Positions 32,419-43,626 of a stretch of 64,000 bases of DNA are shown here, piece after piece (position 1 is the stretch's first letter; the number at the start of each line of letters is the position of its first letter). Both the position numbers and the translations under genes were made by a program. Under the pieces are notes generated by a model that saw only the letters and a program-made list of their open reading frames with translations, was not told the DNA's origin and made no database searches. This DNA is from Sporothrix humicola (Eukaryota > Ascomycota > Sordariomycetes > Ophiostomatales > Ophiostomataceae), in the NCBI GenBank assembly GCA_021396245.1, contig WNYE01000009.1:186001-250000 (forward strand), written 5' to 3'.

Positions 32419-35007
32419 ATGGATAGACCGGCAAGCTTCTTGCCGACGATCAAGTGCTCGTCATGTGGGCAGGAAATCGAAATCTCCATGATGGGAGAGC
32501 ACATCTGCGGCAAAGTCGAAGAGGGTGAGTCTGCATCACCTGGGGAATCGGGTTGGAGAGCAAGAGAAATACTAACATCCTCAGCTACACCACCACCACC
32601 AGCCAACTTTGACCAGTTCATGTCGTATGGCAACAAGAACAGCAGCAACAACAATAACAGCCGTGACGACTATGGCAGCAGCAACAAAAGCAACTACAAT
32701 GATAACAGCAGCAGCAACAACAGCTATGGCTACAACAGCAGAGACGACCGGTCAAATCGACTGCCACCACAAGTCGATACCTCCGCAGCCAGTAAGTCAT
32801 TCTCAAGATCGCACTCAAAATCCCACTCACAACCACAATCACTCCTTGTCACCGTCAACTCGCTCCGCAACTCGTTGAAATCGCCCTTGAAATCACCACT
32901 AACAAGCCCAGACCGCAGCTACTACCGCACAGGACAGCTCACGCCCGTGAGCAACTCGAGCGGGTCACAGAGCGTCTCGCCAAAGACGCCTGTGGGTATG
33001 GGCATGGGTATGATGGGTGGACTGCGCACCGGTGGACTTCGCAACGACCGTGGAAACGACCGTGGCAACACGGGCCCCTCCAACGACTACTTTGAGCCCA
33101 AGATTGCCGGCGAGTTCGACTCGCCTTCGTACGCTTCGTCGACACAGGGTGCTCGCCGGCCAGGAGGCTATGGCGGCCTCAACGACGACGACTACCCGCC
33201 GCCGTCCAGCAGCCCGAAACGTCAGCCGGCAGCGAACCTGCTGCAGCGCATGAACTCGATTGCACCGGGACCGTTTGACGCCAAGGACAACTCGGCCAGT
33301 TCTCTGGCAAGAAAGCCCACCAACGCACGCAATGCATTCCCCCGCCAGGCCAACAACTCGGACTACAGCCGCGAGAACATGGAGGGCCGTAACCTGACGC
33401 TGGACGACGACGACTTCCAGCCGCCGTCGTTTAACCGTGCCGGCACCTTCCCGCGCCTGAGTGAGAGCGCCGAGCCGCCATCGCGGACGCCGTCTGCACC
33501 GGGACCCAGACCGACAAGACGCCAAAACGAGCGTCAAAATGGATACGGCAACATGGAAGCTCCCGCTCCCCCATACGGCAGCAACAGCCCCGACCGCAAC
33601 CGCCGGCCGTCCATGGGCCCGGACACGTCGCGTCCGCCGCCGCCACGGACAAGCCTGCTGCGTCCTCGCACTTCAGGCCGCGACGGCTCGTCCACCGCCT
33701 CCAACTCTCCCAATATCCCGCAGATCAACCTCGCCGCCGAGTTTGGCATCGGCAACCCGTACCACTCGGCGTCCGACTCCATGTCCTCGACAGTCTCGAG
33801 TGTTATGAGCCGGCCGGGCGGCAACCTGCCGTTCTCGTCGTCGCAGTCGTCGTTTTCGTCGTCGGCGTCGTCCTTTTCCACGTCGTCGTCGTCGAACTCG
33901 CTCAACAATGGCGGATACAGCAGCAACAACTACAACTCGTCGTCTCGCGATCCGCCGGCCCGCGAGGCCCGCAAGCCGAGCAATGCGGCCAACATGGCCG
34001 ATTTCGACAGCTTGATGAACGATTTGCAGGCGATGAACCCTGCCGAGGAGCGTCGTGAGGAGCGTCGGCCGTCGCAGAGTGATCGTGATCGCCAGACCGA
34101 CCGTGGTCGCAATGGTGGATATGGCGGCTTTGGCGGTTCGTCCAACTCTTTGGCGTCCTCCAACACCCGCACATCGCCTGACCGCCGGCCCCAGTCTCGC
34201 GGCCGCAACGGTATGCGTGGCGATGAGATGGACAATGGCTATGGCCGTCGCGAGCAGAGCCGGACACGTGATCAATCCGCAAACGGCAACTACGGCAGCT
34301 ATTCATCTCGGGCAGGCGCGAACATGCCCCCACCCATGCCGCCCATGCCTTCCCGCGGCAACTGCAAGGCCTGCGGCGACCTGATCACGGGCAAGTCTGT
34401 CTCCAGCGCCGACGGCCGTCTCACGGGCCGCTACCACAAGGCCTGCTTCGTCTGCACCACCTGCAGCGAGCCGTTCTCGTCGTCCACCTTTTACGTGCAC
34501 GACGACAAGCCCTACTGCGAGCACCACTACCACGTCGTCAACGGCAGCCTGTGTGGCAGCTGCAACAACGGCATCGAAGGCTCGTACTTGGCCGACGAGG
34601 CCGACAGCAAGTACCACCCGACCTGCTTTGTGTGCGCCGACTGCCGCCAGCCGCTCGAGGACGGCTACTTTGAGGTTGGCAACAACGTCTACTGCGAGCG
34701 CGATGCCTGGAAGCGCGTCCAGCAGACGTGGCTCTCGCAGGCGCCCCAGCCGACGCCAACACCGACTTCCACCACCTCTTCCTCTCGCATGGGCAACAAC
34801 CTGACTGTTCCCCGCGGCCTGCCCTCCAACCCCAGCAGCGGCGGCGGTCTTCCCTCGGGCCCTGGCGTCTCGCGCCGCCCGTCGGTCGGTCTGCCGAACC
34901 CCAACGCCCTGGGCTCGAATGCTCGGCCGTTTGGCCTTCCCAGCGGCAACCGTCTCGGCCCGCGTCCTCGCATGGAGAAGCGCATGACCCGTCTGGGCAT
35001 GATGTGA
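32419..35007 (+). CDS. LIM-domain protein, paxillin-like (Pxl1 type)
   Basis: Start ATG in the context CACAACATGG. Residues 7-31 (FLPTIKCSSCGQEIEISMMG to EHIC) form a small C-x2-C...H-x-C patch. A long Ser/Asn/Pro-rich disordered region follows, with many RP and SPxR-type sites. Two adjacent C-terminal LIM zinc domains end the protein: LIM1 about 34363-34521 (CKAC, HKACFVCTTC, CEHH) and LIM2 about 34552-34707 (CGSC, HPTCFVCADC, CERD). Ligand spacing is complete. Fungal proteins of this layout are paxillin-like and act in actin organisation and polarised growth; orthology to yeast PXL1 is inference. Intron 1 (32525-32584, 60 nt) has donor, CTAAC branch and acceptor. A second candidate (32792-32911, 120 nt) has GTAAGT, CTAAC and CAG, but also reads as Ser-rich coding. 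Both are 3n and stop-free, so 842 residues result if only intron 1 is removed, 802 if both are. Confidence 0.88.
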   Translation: MDRPASFLPTIKCSSCGQEIEISMMGEHICGKVEEGESASPGESGWRAREILTSSATPPPPANFDQFMSYGNKNSSNNNNSRDDYGSSNKSNYNDNSSSNNSYGYNSRDDRSNRLPPQVDTSAASKSFSRSHSKSHSQPQSLLVTVNSLRNSLKSPLKSPLTSPDRSYYRTGQLTPVSNSSGSQSVSPKTPVGMGMGMMGGLRTGGLRNDRGNDRGNTGPSNDYFEPKIAGEFDSPSYASSTQGARRPGGYGGLNDDDYPPPSSSPKRQPAANLLQRMNSIAPGPFDAKDNSASSLARKPTNARNAFPRQANNSDYSRENMEGRNLTLDDDDFQPPSFNRAGTFPRLSESAEPPSRTPSAPGPRPTRRQNERQNGYGNMEAPAPPYGSNSPDRNRRPSMGPDTSRPPPPRTSLLRPRTSGRDGSSTASNSPNIPQINLAAEFGIGNPYHSASDSMSSTVSSVMSRPGGNLPFSSSQSSFSSSASSFSTSSSSNSLNNGGYSSNNYNSSSRDPPAREARKPSNAANMADFDSLMNDLQAMNPAEERREERRPSQSDRDRQTDRGRNGGYGGFGGSSNSLASSNTRTSPDRRPQSRGRNGMRGDEMDNGYGRREQSRTRDQSANGNYGSYSSRAGANMPPPMPPMPSRGNCKACGDLITGKSVSSADGRLTGRYHKACFVCTTCSEPFSSSTFYVHDDKPYCEHHYHVVNGSLCGSCNNGIEGSYLADEADSKYHPTCFVCADCRQPLEDGYFEVGNNVYCERDAWKRVQQTWLSQAPQPTPTPTSTTSSSRMGNNLTVPRGLPSNPSSGGGLPSGPGVSRRPSVGLPNPNALGSNARPFGLPSGNRLGPRPRMEKRMTRLGMM
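32525..32584 (+). other. Intron 1 of the LIM gene, 60 nt, stop-free
   Basis: GTGAGT donor, ACTAAC branch site 16 nt before the CAG acceptor. The length is a multiple of three with no in-frame stop, so retention would insert 20 residues. Confidence 0.8.
32792..32911 (+). other. Possible second intron of the LIM gene, 120 nt, stop-free
   Basis: GTAAGT donor and CACTAACAAGCCCAG acceptor region fit the local splice consensus. Length is a multiple of three without stops, and the retained peptide (Ser/Lys-rich) resembles the flanking disordered protein. Intron or exon cannot be decided from sequence alone. Confidence 0.5.
33835..33900. repeat. TCG-rich microsatellite inside the LIM gene
   Basis: Interrupted TCG units encode a run made mostly of Ser in the disordered middle of the LIM protein. 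Likely variable in copy number. Confidence 0.75.
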
Positions 35008-38000
35008 TTCGTCCCTCTTCATCGCTCACTCTTTTCTCTCTCTTCTTTTTCTTCTTCTTGATGACTGCCTATGCGCCTTTGTTATCTGTTTTAATACCCT
35101 CACGTTTCTTCTTCTTTTTCTTTCTCTTTCTTACTTTACGACACGACCTAATCCTATCTTCTCATGACGACTTTCCTTACCTTTCTTCTTTTTTCCTTTC
35201 TCTTGTTTCTCTTCTCTTTTCTCTCGATATACCCCGGCCAGATCGGCAACCCGGTTTGAGGAGTTTTTCTCTGTTTCTACTTTACAAATACTTCCTTTTA
35301 TTATTAGCCTTTTACTTCTTCTTCTTTCTTCTTTCTTTTCTTCTGGATACGGAGATACGGAGGTGGACAGGACAGGGACATTTGGGAGGTTTATTTGTTG
35401 ATTACAATGACGTATTTTTTGGCATGTACTTTATATTATACTTACAGCTCGAAAAAGGAGACGAAGCAGTTGGTCAGTCAGGAACGACTTGGCCAAAACA
35501 AAAGCTCTAAAACCAATACTACACTCTGCGGCAGAGACGCCCAAAAGGGATCTCTCTGCACATTATTACTCAACTTTGGCCTCCATCTGCGTGAAATATG
35601 CTTTGCGAAGTAATCTCTGTTGTGAATTTCCGCGAGTGTACCTTTTTTCGCCTTGTTTGACACACCTCCTTTCCACTTTCCGGCCAAGCCGCATCATCGG
35701 CACAACTGCCGGAGACAAACGCGGGCTTTTGCTCGCATTCGCATCTTCCTAGCTCCTTTTAAACTCAGAAGAGCTTCCCTGTTTACAAATGGAGCTGTGA
35801 CGGAATGTAATGGTATCTGCACTCCGTTCTGAGTAAATGCAGGACGAGATACAAAGCAGAGAGTTGGCCAACTAACATCCGCTTTCCGTTAAAGCTTTAC
35901 GATGTACTCCGTACGACGTACGTCGTAGCACTACTCTTGAGGATTTCAGTAGAGGAGCTCAGGAGGTGCTAAAATCGACTGTCGATCACTTCCCGCCTCC
36001 CGCTTGCTTGCTGCTATGAATTTTTGATACGACGCAACTGCAACTTCTCCGCACTGATACTGGAGCAAAAGAAAAGGGTTGACCTCGGCTTGCGATAGTG
36101 TGGGGGCAAAATGCGCTCCAAACAGAATGCAGCATTTTGGGTGAGGAGACGGTGACAAAGCAGACAGGCAGACTGAGGTAGGCAAGGAAGAGAAGAAAGG
36201 GAAGACAAGGAGTACAGAAAGCGAAAACGAGGGGAAGAAAGAGTGGGGGATACACAAAACAAATGAGGCAATGAGGTAACCCTACGACATGTTTTTGGGT
36301 GAACTGGATAGCTGGCAGTAAGAGGGCAAATAATTACGGACAGTACGTACAAAAGAAACTAGGCAAATTAAACGATACAAACAAGACAACAAGATGAAGA
36401 ACTGCAACAAGAACGACAGAATAAGAAACCGATTCACATCACTCTCCAGACAAGTAGGCTATATCCTTTCTTGGACGGTCTCCGTTGATTCGGACGACGA
36501 GTTAATCGCGAAGGACGAATGATCGTGCGAGCTCTTTTGTCTGTTGGATGCACATTTGATGCATCTCGACGCATCTTGTCGTATTCTTCATGTCAGAGCG
36601 TTGCAGTTGTCCGCGATAACTACAGGGCGGCATCCGGTTTATTGCGTCAGGAGGACATGTGGGTTTCATTTGGCCTGTGATGTGATGTCTGTTGTTAAAA
36701 AAAAGGTAAACGACGAGATGCAGTGCACAAACCCAAGAGGCGCAGAGACGGCAAGATGCAATACCCCATTCATGTCCTGAAAGGAAAGAGCCAAGAGAGG
36801 TGGCCCTGTGGCCCTTGGCCCTGGGGCAAAAAAAGTTGTCCTTCCCTAATCGGGAAACTATGAAATCCGGGGAATGCTATTGTAGTAGTGGGAACTGAGC
36901 CAAGCTAAAGCTGCTAGAAGGGCTGCTAGAGAGCGGGGGAAATCGCGGTATGTATCTCGGAGGCAGGAAAGCAAGAACGATTTGACGACAGAGAGGGGCT
37001 CTTGTATGGGCCACTGCGCCCAGATTCCGGGGCAGGCGCACATTTAGCGTGAGGAGGCGGTCCGCAGGTCTCCACGAGGCCGATGGACAATGAAGAGCGA
37101 GGACTGAGCACTCAAAGCATAGATCGTAACTTCCCTCGCTTGCTGGGTCGGGAGGGTGAGATGATGACAGGTACGAGTGCGCCTTCCGTGTAATGAAACG
37201 GGGCCCCGTTGTGCTACGGTCGTGCCTGCCCTATGGTCTTGTCTTTTTCAGCCCCAAGACAGTCGACCGGGGCAAGAGCGTTCCGATATGTCGTGCTTTT
37301 GCGTATTTTCTCTGTCTTTGTACGCTGTAGTCGGGCTGCTCTTTCCTTCCCATGTCGTATGTGTGCGGAATCAAGCAAAGGAAGGAGCAACCTATCCAAG
37401 CTAGCGTTGTATCGATCGCTCCATCCGCTTTCTGACTCGCCATGACTTGCCATGCTTTCCGTTCTTCCTTGACAAGTCTGGAAAGTGTGGGCTTGCGCTT
37501 GTTTCTCCCCTTTCCCCTCCCTTTCGTCGCTTTTGCCCCCTCCAATAACACCAAAACGAAAAGTCCAAAAAACAACCAAAATCCCAAAATGTACCAAACG
37601 GTCAGTAGGCCAGCCTCGGCTCGCTTGATCGTTCCAGCTCCCAGGTCCCCAGCCCAGCTCCAACTCCGACTCCAGCCAGCCCAGCTCCAGCCAAACAAAG
37701 TCCACCATTGACCGTTTCTCGTCTTTTTTCTTCTTTTTGTTGCCAGAACCCCGTGCTCCGGGGCCCAGTATGAGAGGTATGGGGATGCACAATGGCAAGA
37801 GAGGAGTCGTTCTCCTCCTCAGTTTGCTTCTTTATTCCCATATCCCCATATAATAAATATATGGAGGGTCGCCTCGCTTCGTCTCTGGCCAGTTGTTGAC
37901 CTCGATATTGTCGAGCTGCATCTCTGTACGATTGCAAAAGCGAATGCAGTGTTGCCCTCCGAGTGTTTCTTTATTGCCCTCTTCCTTTCATTCTTTCGTC

Positions 38001-38214
38001 GTTCCGAGTCGAGAATATTTGCACAGGTAGACGACCCAGCCTTTCGTTTTCCCATTTTTCTTGCATCACAGCGTCGGCGATCTTTTTTCTTGAAGATATC
38101 CAAGACATCCCCCGCTTCAATATCACTCAATACCTGCCGACAGCTTGACGACACTTTCAGCAACATCTCAGAAACCCAACAGCCAATCGTCACTTGACAC
38201 CACTAGACGCCACC
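35008..38214. other. Intergenic region
   Basis: 3' side of the LIM gene (T-rich to about 35,350) and promoter of the CoA-ligase gene. It contains a 16-bp perfect palindrome at 35912-35927 and a CCAGCTCC/CCAGCCC-type short repeat near 37,630-37,695. No gene is supported. Confidence 0.55.
35912..35927. repeat. 16-bp perfect palindrome
   Basis: TACGACGTACGTCGTA is its own reverse complement. It directly overlaps the sequence TACTCCGTA at 35905-35913. It could be a binding site for a dimeric regulator. No function is shown. Confidence 0.8.
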
Positions 38215-40023
38215 ATGACAATCGTCTCGCGGCACACCGAGCCCATCCCGCAGTGCTCACTGCAAAAGTGGATCTTTGGTTCGTCCCAGAGCCCGCTCAC
38301 GGACAAGAAGATTATGATCGATGCCGACCGGCCAGACACCCACTATGTCACCAAGTCCGACTACCGGCTCCTAGCCAAGCGTGTCGCCCTTGGTCTGCAG
38401 GATGCCGGTCTCCAGCGCGGCGACCGTGTGCTGCTGTTTTCGGGCAACGACATCTACTTCCCCTCCATCTTCATCGGTGTCCTGATGGCCGGCGGCGTCT
38501 TTTCCGGTGCCAACCCGTCGTTTGTCGTGCGTGAGCTTGCCCACCAGCTGCGCGACTCGGGCGCCAAGTTCTTGGTGACGGCAGCCGCCAGCTTGGCGAT
38601 CGCCGTTGGCGCTGCTGACGAGGTCGGTCTGCCGCACAACCGGATATACGTGCTCGACGAGTCGGCCGATGCACCAGCTGCTGTTGTCGCTGCCGAGCGT
38701 CCTCCCCAACAGCCGCTTGTCGACGGGGGCAAGAGCGGTGCCCGGCACTGGCTTGATCTGCTGCAGGGCAACTTCCGGCGTGCCCTTGTCTGGGACTGGG
38801 TCGAGCCCGAGGACCCGCAGAACACCACCTGCTGTCTAAACTACAGCAGTGGCACCACGGGTGTGCCTAAGGGCGTCGAGATTAGTCACCGTGCCTATGT
38901 CTCCAACTGTGCCGGTGTCGTGGCCATTGGCAACAACGACCCCGAGGTCCTGGCCGCCCGCGAGCGCTCTGTCGGCCTGTGCTTCCTGCCGCTGTACCAC
39001 GCCTATGGCCAGACGTACTTTGTGGCCAACTTTGCCCACATGAACATCCCCGTGTACCTCATGGGCAAGTTTGACTTTGTCAAGATGCTCGAGCACATCC
39101 AAAAGTTCCGCATCACCAGCCTGACGCTCGTGCCGCCCATTGCCGTCGCCCTCTCGAAACACCCAATCGTCAAGAAGTTTGATCTGAGCAGTGTCGAGGC
39201 TGTCGGTTGTGGCGCTGCACCCCTGGCCCGTGAGTCCGCCACGGCTCTCCAGAGGCTGTGGCCCGAGGGCACCCTCGCTGTCCACCAGGGCTGGGGCATG
39301 ACCGAAGTCACCTGCACTTGCATGACGTGGCACGCCGACACCGAGGCTGACCACGGCTCCGTCGGCGAGCTGTCGCCCAACTGCTCGGCGCGGCTGGTTG
39401 AGGTTGATGAGAATGGTTCGGAGGGCAGCGGCGGCCCGCGGTACATTGTCGAGCCCAACAAGCCCGGTGAGCTGTGGGTGACTGGCCCCACGCTTCTCAC
39501 GGGCTACTGGCGCAACCCCAAGGCTACCGAGGGCACGATCCACGTTGACGCCGATGGTACACGCTGGCTTAAGACAGGCGACATTGCCTATGTCAACCGC
39601 TACGGCCCCGGTGCAGCCTTTTACATCGTTGACCGCCGCAAGGAGCTCATCAAGGTCAAGGGCAACCAGGTGGCACCGGCCGAGCTCGAGGCCGTCCTGA
39701 TTGAGCGGCCAGACATTGTCGATGCCGCCGTGATTGGTGTTGAAGTTAACGGCGAGGAGCGGCCCCGCGCATACATTGTGCGTGTGCCGGGATCCAAGGC
39801 GACCGGCGAGGACATTGCCAAGTGGTTGGCAGAGCGGGTGGCGCCGTATAAGCGGCTGGCTGGTGGCGTCGTGTTTATCGACGAGATTCCCAAGAACCCG
39901 GTAAGATTCTGTTCCCTTTTAAAATTGTTATTACTCAAATACTAATGCACGCAGTCTGGCAAAATTCTCAGAAAGGTCCTTCGAGACCTGGCCAACAAGG
40001 AGCGGCCAATGTCGAAGCTGTAG
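38215..40023 (+). CDS. 4-coumarate-CoA ligase-like acyl-CoA synthetase with peroxisomal signal
   Basis: Exon 1 38215-39900 and exon 2 39955-40023 give 584 residues, typical for the ANL (acyl/aryl-CoA ligase) superfamily. These enzymes activate a carboxylic acid with ATP to an acyl-adenylate and transfer it to CoA. Visible motifs are the P-loop YSSGTTGVPKG (residues 210-220), FLPLYHAYG, GWGMTE, the TGD of WLKTGDIAYV, the hinge DRRKELIKVKGNQVAPAELE, and the catalytic Lys in SGKILRK (K565). The protein ends SKL, a canonical PTS1, so it is probably peroxisomal. The acid substrate (fatty, aromatic or jasmonate-like) cannot be told from sequence. The 54-nt intron falls immediately before SGKILRK. 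If it were retained, 14 codons and then a stop would follow, losing both the catalytic Lys and PTS1. No biosynthetic cluster surrounds it. Confidence 0.92.
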
Positions 40024-41036
40024 ATGCAGAGCGAGAGCGTGGCATTTGTCGAGTTCGTCAATTTTGGCGGATGATATGTGTTGGAATTGACAAGATATTG
40101 ATTATCAAAGCATTTGAAAGTTAACTATTGTAAATGACTGTAAAAGACTGTGACTGTGATGTGAAAAAGGAAGAAAGTGAATAAATGTGAATACGAGTGG
40201 GAGATACGGAATATACGAGTGAGATCGAGGATCAAGAATTAAGAGGAGACGTTCGATCGGGGATGGTGAGCGGAAGCGGGGACGGAGACCCGGGGGAATA
40301 AGCATTTAGCACGCCTCTCGCCTGTATGAAAGGAGCTATGGGCTGGATATCGCCTATTTACAGCAGGAACCCCAACCATAACCATAACCCCAACACTCTT
40401 GCACCAAAAACAGATTGACGTAACAATACGCGGCACATCTCACGCCCATCTTTTCGGACCTCACCCCTCTTGATCGTTCTTTCCATTTGTCCTCAGATCT
40501 GGTAAACGTGCATATACGTCCTTCCTGATTAGTCAAGGAAGCGCGAGTAGCACTTGGCAACATCTTGTCAAAGTAAGATACTTCGCAGTGAAGAAGGTGC
40601 ACCCAGAACCGTTATGCATTTCGCAGGAAAGAACAAACGTGGGGCTTTTGCTGTAAGACATGGCTTGTCATTCGCTGGAGCCTTGTACGCCCCTGTGCCT
40701 GGCTACAACGGCCTGACCCGCGTGAATTCAGGCCAGTGAACGCGCTTTTGGTGTAGCGCTAACCCCCACTAATTAAAGAACGTGTTCAGGGAGAAAGCAA
40801 CCTTGACAAAGGATTCCATTCAGGGCAGAAAGGGACACTTTGCACCAAAGCTGGCCGTTTTAGGGAATTTCGATCTTCATTGACTTCATTCAACCCATCG
40901 CGACTTTCGACTTTTCAACCTCTCTTTGTCTTCTACCACCCTCGATGATGCCGACACTTGACCTCCGGTGATTTCCCAACATTGACGAACCATCAACGAG
41001 CTCCGTTATCCCCTAAATCACCACAACACCGCCGCC
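40024..41036. other. Intergenic region
   Basis: 3' side of the CoA-ligase gene and promoter of the J-protein gene. Motif-free short frames only. No gene seen. Confidence 0.55.
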
Positions 41037-42263
41037 ATGTCCGGCCTTCTCTCGCTCGTCGGCTGGAGCTTCTTGCCCAACGTTTGTCTCTTGTTTCACT
41101 TCGCTTTCGAAAACTCATCGCGAACATAGCTAACCCCTACTCTTCCCTCTCAGTTCGTCACCGGTTGGGCACAGTCCATCTACTACTCCCTCACCATCCG
41201 CGCCGGCGACCCGCGGCCCATGCCCGGCACGCCACGATTTGCCGAGCATCGTCGACGCATCCACATCCTCGTCGTCGCCCTCTATCTCGCCTACACGATC
41301 TACGAGGCCGACTACGAGCTTCGTCGTGCCGGCACGTTCTATCGTGACCTCGGCGTGCCCCTCGCCGCCACCGACCGCGAGATCAAGTCGCGCTTCCGCC
41401 GCTTGGCAGCTTTGCATCATCCAGACAAGGCCGGCTCTGCTGGCGGCGATGAGGGTGCCATCAATGCCTACTTTGTGCACCTCAAGACTGCCTCCGACAC
41501 GCTCCTCGACCCGGCCCGCCGCTTTGCCTACGACCGCTTCGGACCCATCTCGGTCGCCTGGGCCACCAACAACAGCAACAACGGTGCAAACCGCTGCTCC
41601 ACCATTTACGATTTCGTGTCGATGGGCGTCCGCACGCTGGCGCCCTACTATACTGTCGCCGCCGCTGCTCTTTACGGTTTCGGCCTGATTGGCTACCTCA
41701 CCTGGGGCCGCTACGAGCGCTGGCTGGTCCTAACGAGCGTGCTCGTGTTTGAGCTGCACACCATCTCGCGGCCGTACCACCCGCAGATTCTGACAGATTT
41801 CCTGAACCCGCTCTTTGCTCTGCTGTCGCCCCAGCATGGGCTCTACCTGCCCTTCCAGGCCATCCAGCTCGCCCGCAAGCTGAGTCTGACCATGTACATT
41901 GCCTTCAACCAGATCGGCCCGCTGCTGGGCGCCGACACCCGCAGCGGCCAGATCGTGACGGCCGATAGCGAGGGGGCCAATGGCGGCGGTGCCAAGGGCG
42001 CGGCCGATCCGGCTCTGCTGGCTGCCCTGGACCGCCTCGAGGCCACGAGCCGCTCACTCGACCAGGACGCCACGCGGCTGCTGGAGATGGAGATGGCGCC
42101 CTTTGTCGGCCAGGACGAGGTGCTGAGCAACGTGCGCGGCAAGATCAAGGAGTGGCTGGTGCAGAACACCATTCGGGCGGATCCCATGGTGCGCGATGCC
42201 GTCGGCCGGTCTCTGCAGAAACGCCGGACAGACGCGCCGGCAGGAGCCCGTGGCACAAGGTAG
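41037..42263 (+). CDS. Membrane-bound J-domain (DnaJ-like) co-chaperone
   Basis: Exons 41037-41081 and 41154-42263 give 384 residues. Exon 1 encodes MSGLLSLVGWSFLPN; the 72-nt intron has a GTTTGT donor and CTAAC branch. A hydrophobic segment (residues about 51-65, HILVVALYLAYTIYE) precedes a J domain at about residues 76-145: FYRDLGVPLAATDREIK, then LAALHHPDKAG with the invariant HPD at 104-106, and TLLDPARRFAYDRFGP. Two more hydrophobic segments follow (about residues 170-195 and 200-215). J domains stimulate Hsp70 ATPase activity. The topology suggests anchoring in the ER or another internal membrane, which is inference. The C-terminal third is Ala/Gly-containing and less ordered. It is convergent with the coiled-coil gene, 259 bp apart. 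Orthology to a named yeast J-protein is not claimed. Confidence 0.88.
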
Positions 42264-42522
42264 ACACGTTTGTGTGGGCCAGTTGTTTTATTTGTTCACC
42301 ATCTATTTTCTTAGAATAGACATCACCATCTCTGGGTGCTCTGCCTTTTGTGTACTACCATAGATTTGCATTGAACGAGCTTTTTAAAGAATATGTGTGA
42401 CGAAGCAAACATGAAAACAGTGACATAAAGCAGAGAACTTGTAAAACGTCATCGAACCCAGCAAAGCATAGCTCCCCCATTACTCTTCTTCCCATCAGTT
42501 GAACACAATAACTCCACAATAT

Positions 42523-43626
42523 CTAATCATACTTGGACTGCCTCGACAGCATCATCTGCGCGAGCTTGCACTCTTCGGCAAATATGGCCTTCTTGAAGGT
42601 CTGTTGCTGTTAGCAGAGTGTTCATCAACACAGGGTTGGAAGGGCACAACTTACCTTTTCATTCTCTTTCATCTCCTTCATCGCTTCGTAGGCGGCGGCG
42701 TCGAGCTCCTTCTCAGCCTTGGCAAGGATCTCGTCCCGCTCCTCGTCTTCATCGTTGTCACCACCTTCACCATCTCCATCATTGTCATTGTCGAGGCCAC
42801 CGGTCATGGCCTGCAGCACAGCCGTCGCCTCGCCGTGTGCCTGGCCCCATTCGGCCCACAGCTTCTCGAGATCGCTTTCGAGCGTCGTGGCGGCGGCACG
42901 AATCGTGGCGATCCGGTCGACAATTCGCTCGTCCTTTTCCACAAGCCCTCCATTGCTGCCCCCGGCTGCATTATTGTCCCGCGTCTGCACCTTGACCATC
43001 CAGTCCTCGACGGGCCGATTAAAGTGTGCCTGCTTGTCCGCCACGGCCGACAAAAAGGCATCTTCCATCTGCGCCATTCTGCCAAGCTCGGCCTCGAGCA
43101 TGTCTTGCGCATTGGCCATGCGCCTGGCCGCCTCGCCGTGCAGCTCCTCGGCCCGAGTAGAGTAGCTTTCTGAGAAACGTTAGGGAAAGTTTTGTCAATA
43201 ATAGTTGCGCCGGTACTCACCCTGCAAGCCTTTGAGATGCGGCTGGTTGGTATCGACGATGGGCGACGACGTCCGGATCACTTGTGCGGCCGGTGTGGCA
43301 AAGGCACGCGAGGACACCGACGACGAGTCGCCGTACTGGTAGGTATAGTTGCCGCTGCCGACGGCGTACGAGGTCGAGGCAGAGGTGGACGCAGGCGTGG
43401 CGACCTGGCTGCCCGAGCGGCTTTGAGCCCGGATTGACTCGAAGAAGGCAGATGTCGGGTCCGTGGGCACCTTTTGGTGTGTCGGCGGCGGCGTGAGGTC
43501 GAAATCGAGGCCAGAAAACAGGTTTAAGCCGCCGACGTTTCTCTCAGCCCCCTTTCCATTCTGATCCATGCCGCCCTCAAGCACCGTTTGGAGGCGCTGC
43601 TCAAAGATTTCCGACCAGTCGGCCAT
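42523..43626 (-). CDS. Coiled-coil protein of unknown function
   Basis: Three exons on the minus strand (43626-43221, 43169-42655, 42600-42523) encode 332 residues. The 51- and 54-nt introns have GTGAGT and GTAAGT donors and CTAAC branch sites. It begins MADWSEIFEQRLQTVLEGG, continues with a Ser/Thr/Ala-rich linker (residues about 60-130), then a long charged helical part (residues about 137-300: STRAEELHGEAARRMANAQ, EAELGRMAQMEDAFLSAV, AATTLESDLEKLWAEW), interrupted by an Asp/Gly/Asn-rich acidic stretch near residues 255-280. The end reads AIFAEECKLAQMMLSRQ. The predicted coiled coil suggests a scaffold or complex subunit. I do not recognise a family. The exon structure, which keeps one frame across two good introns, makes it a real gene. 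Confidence 0.8.
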
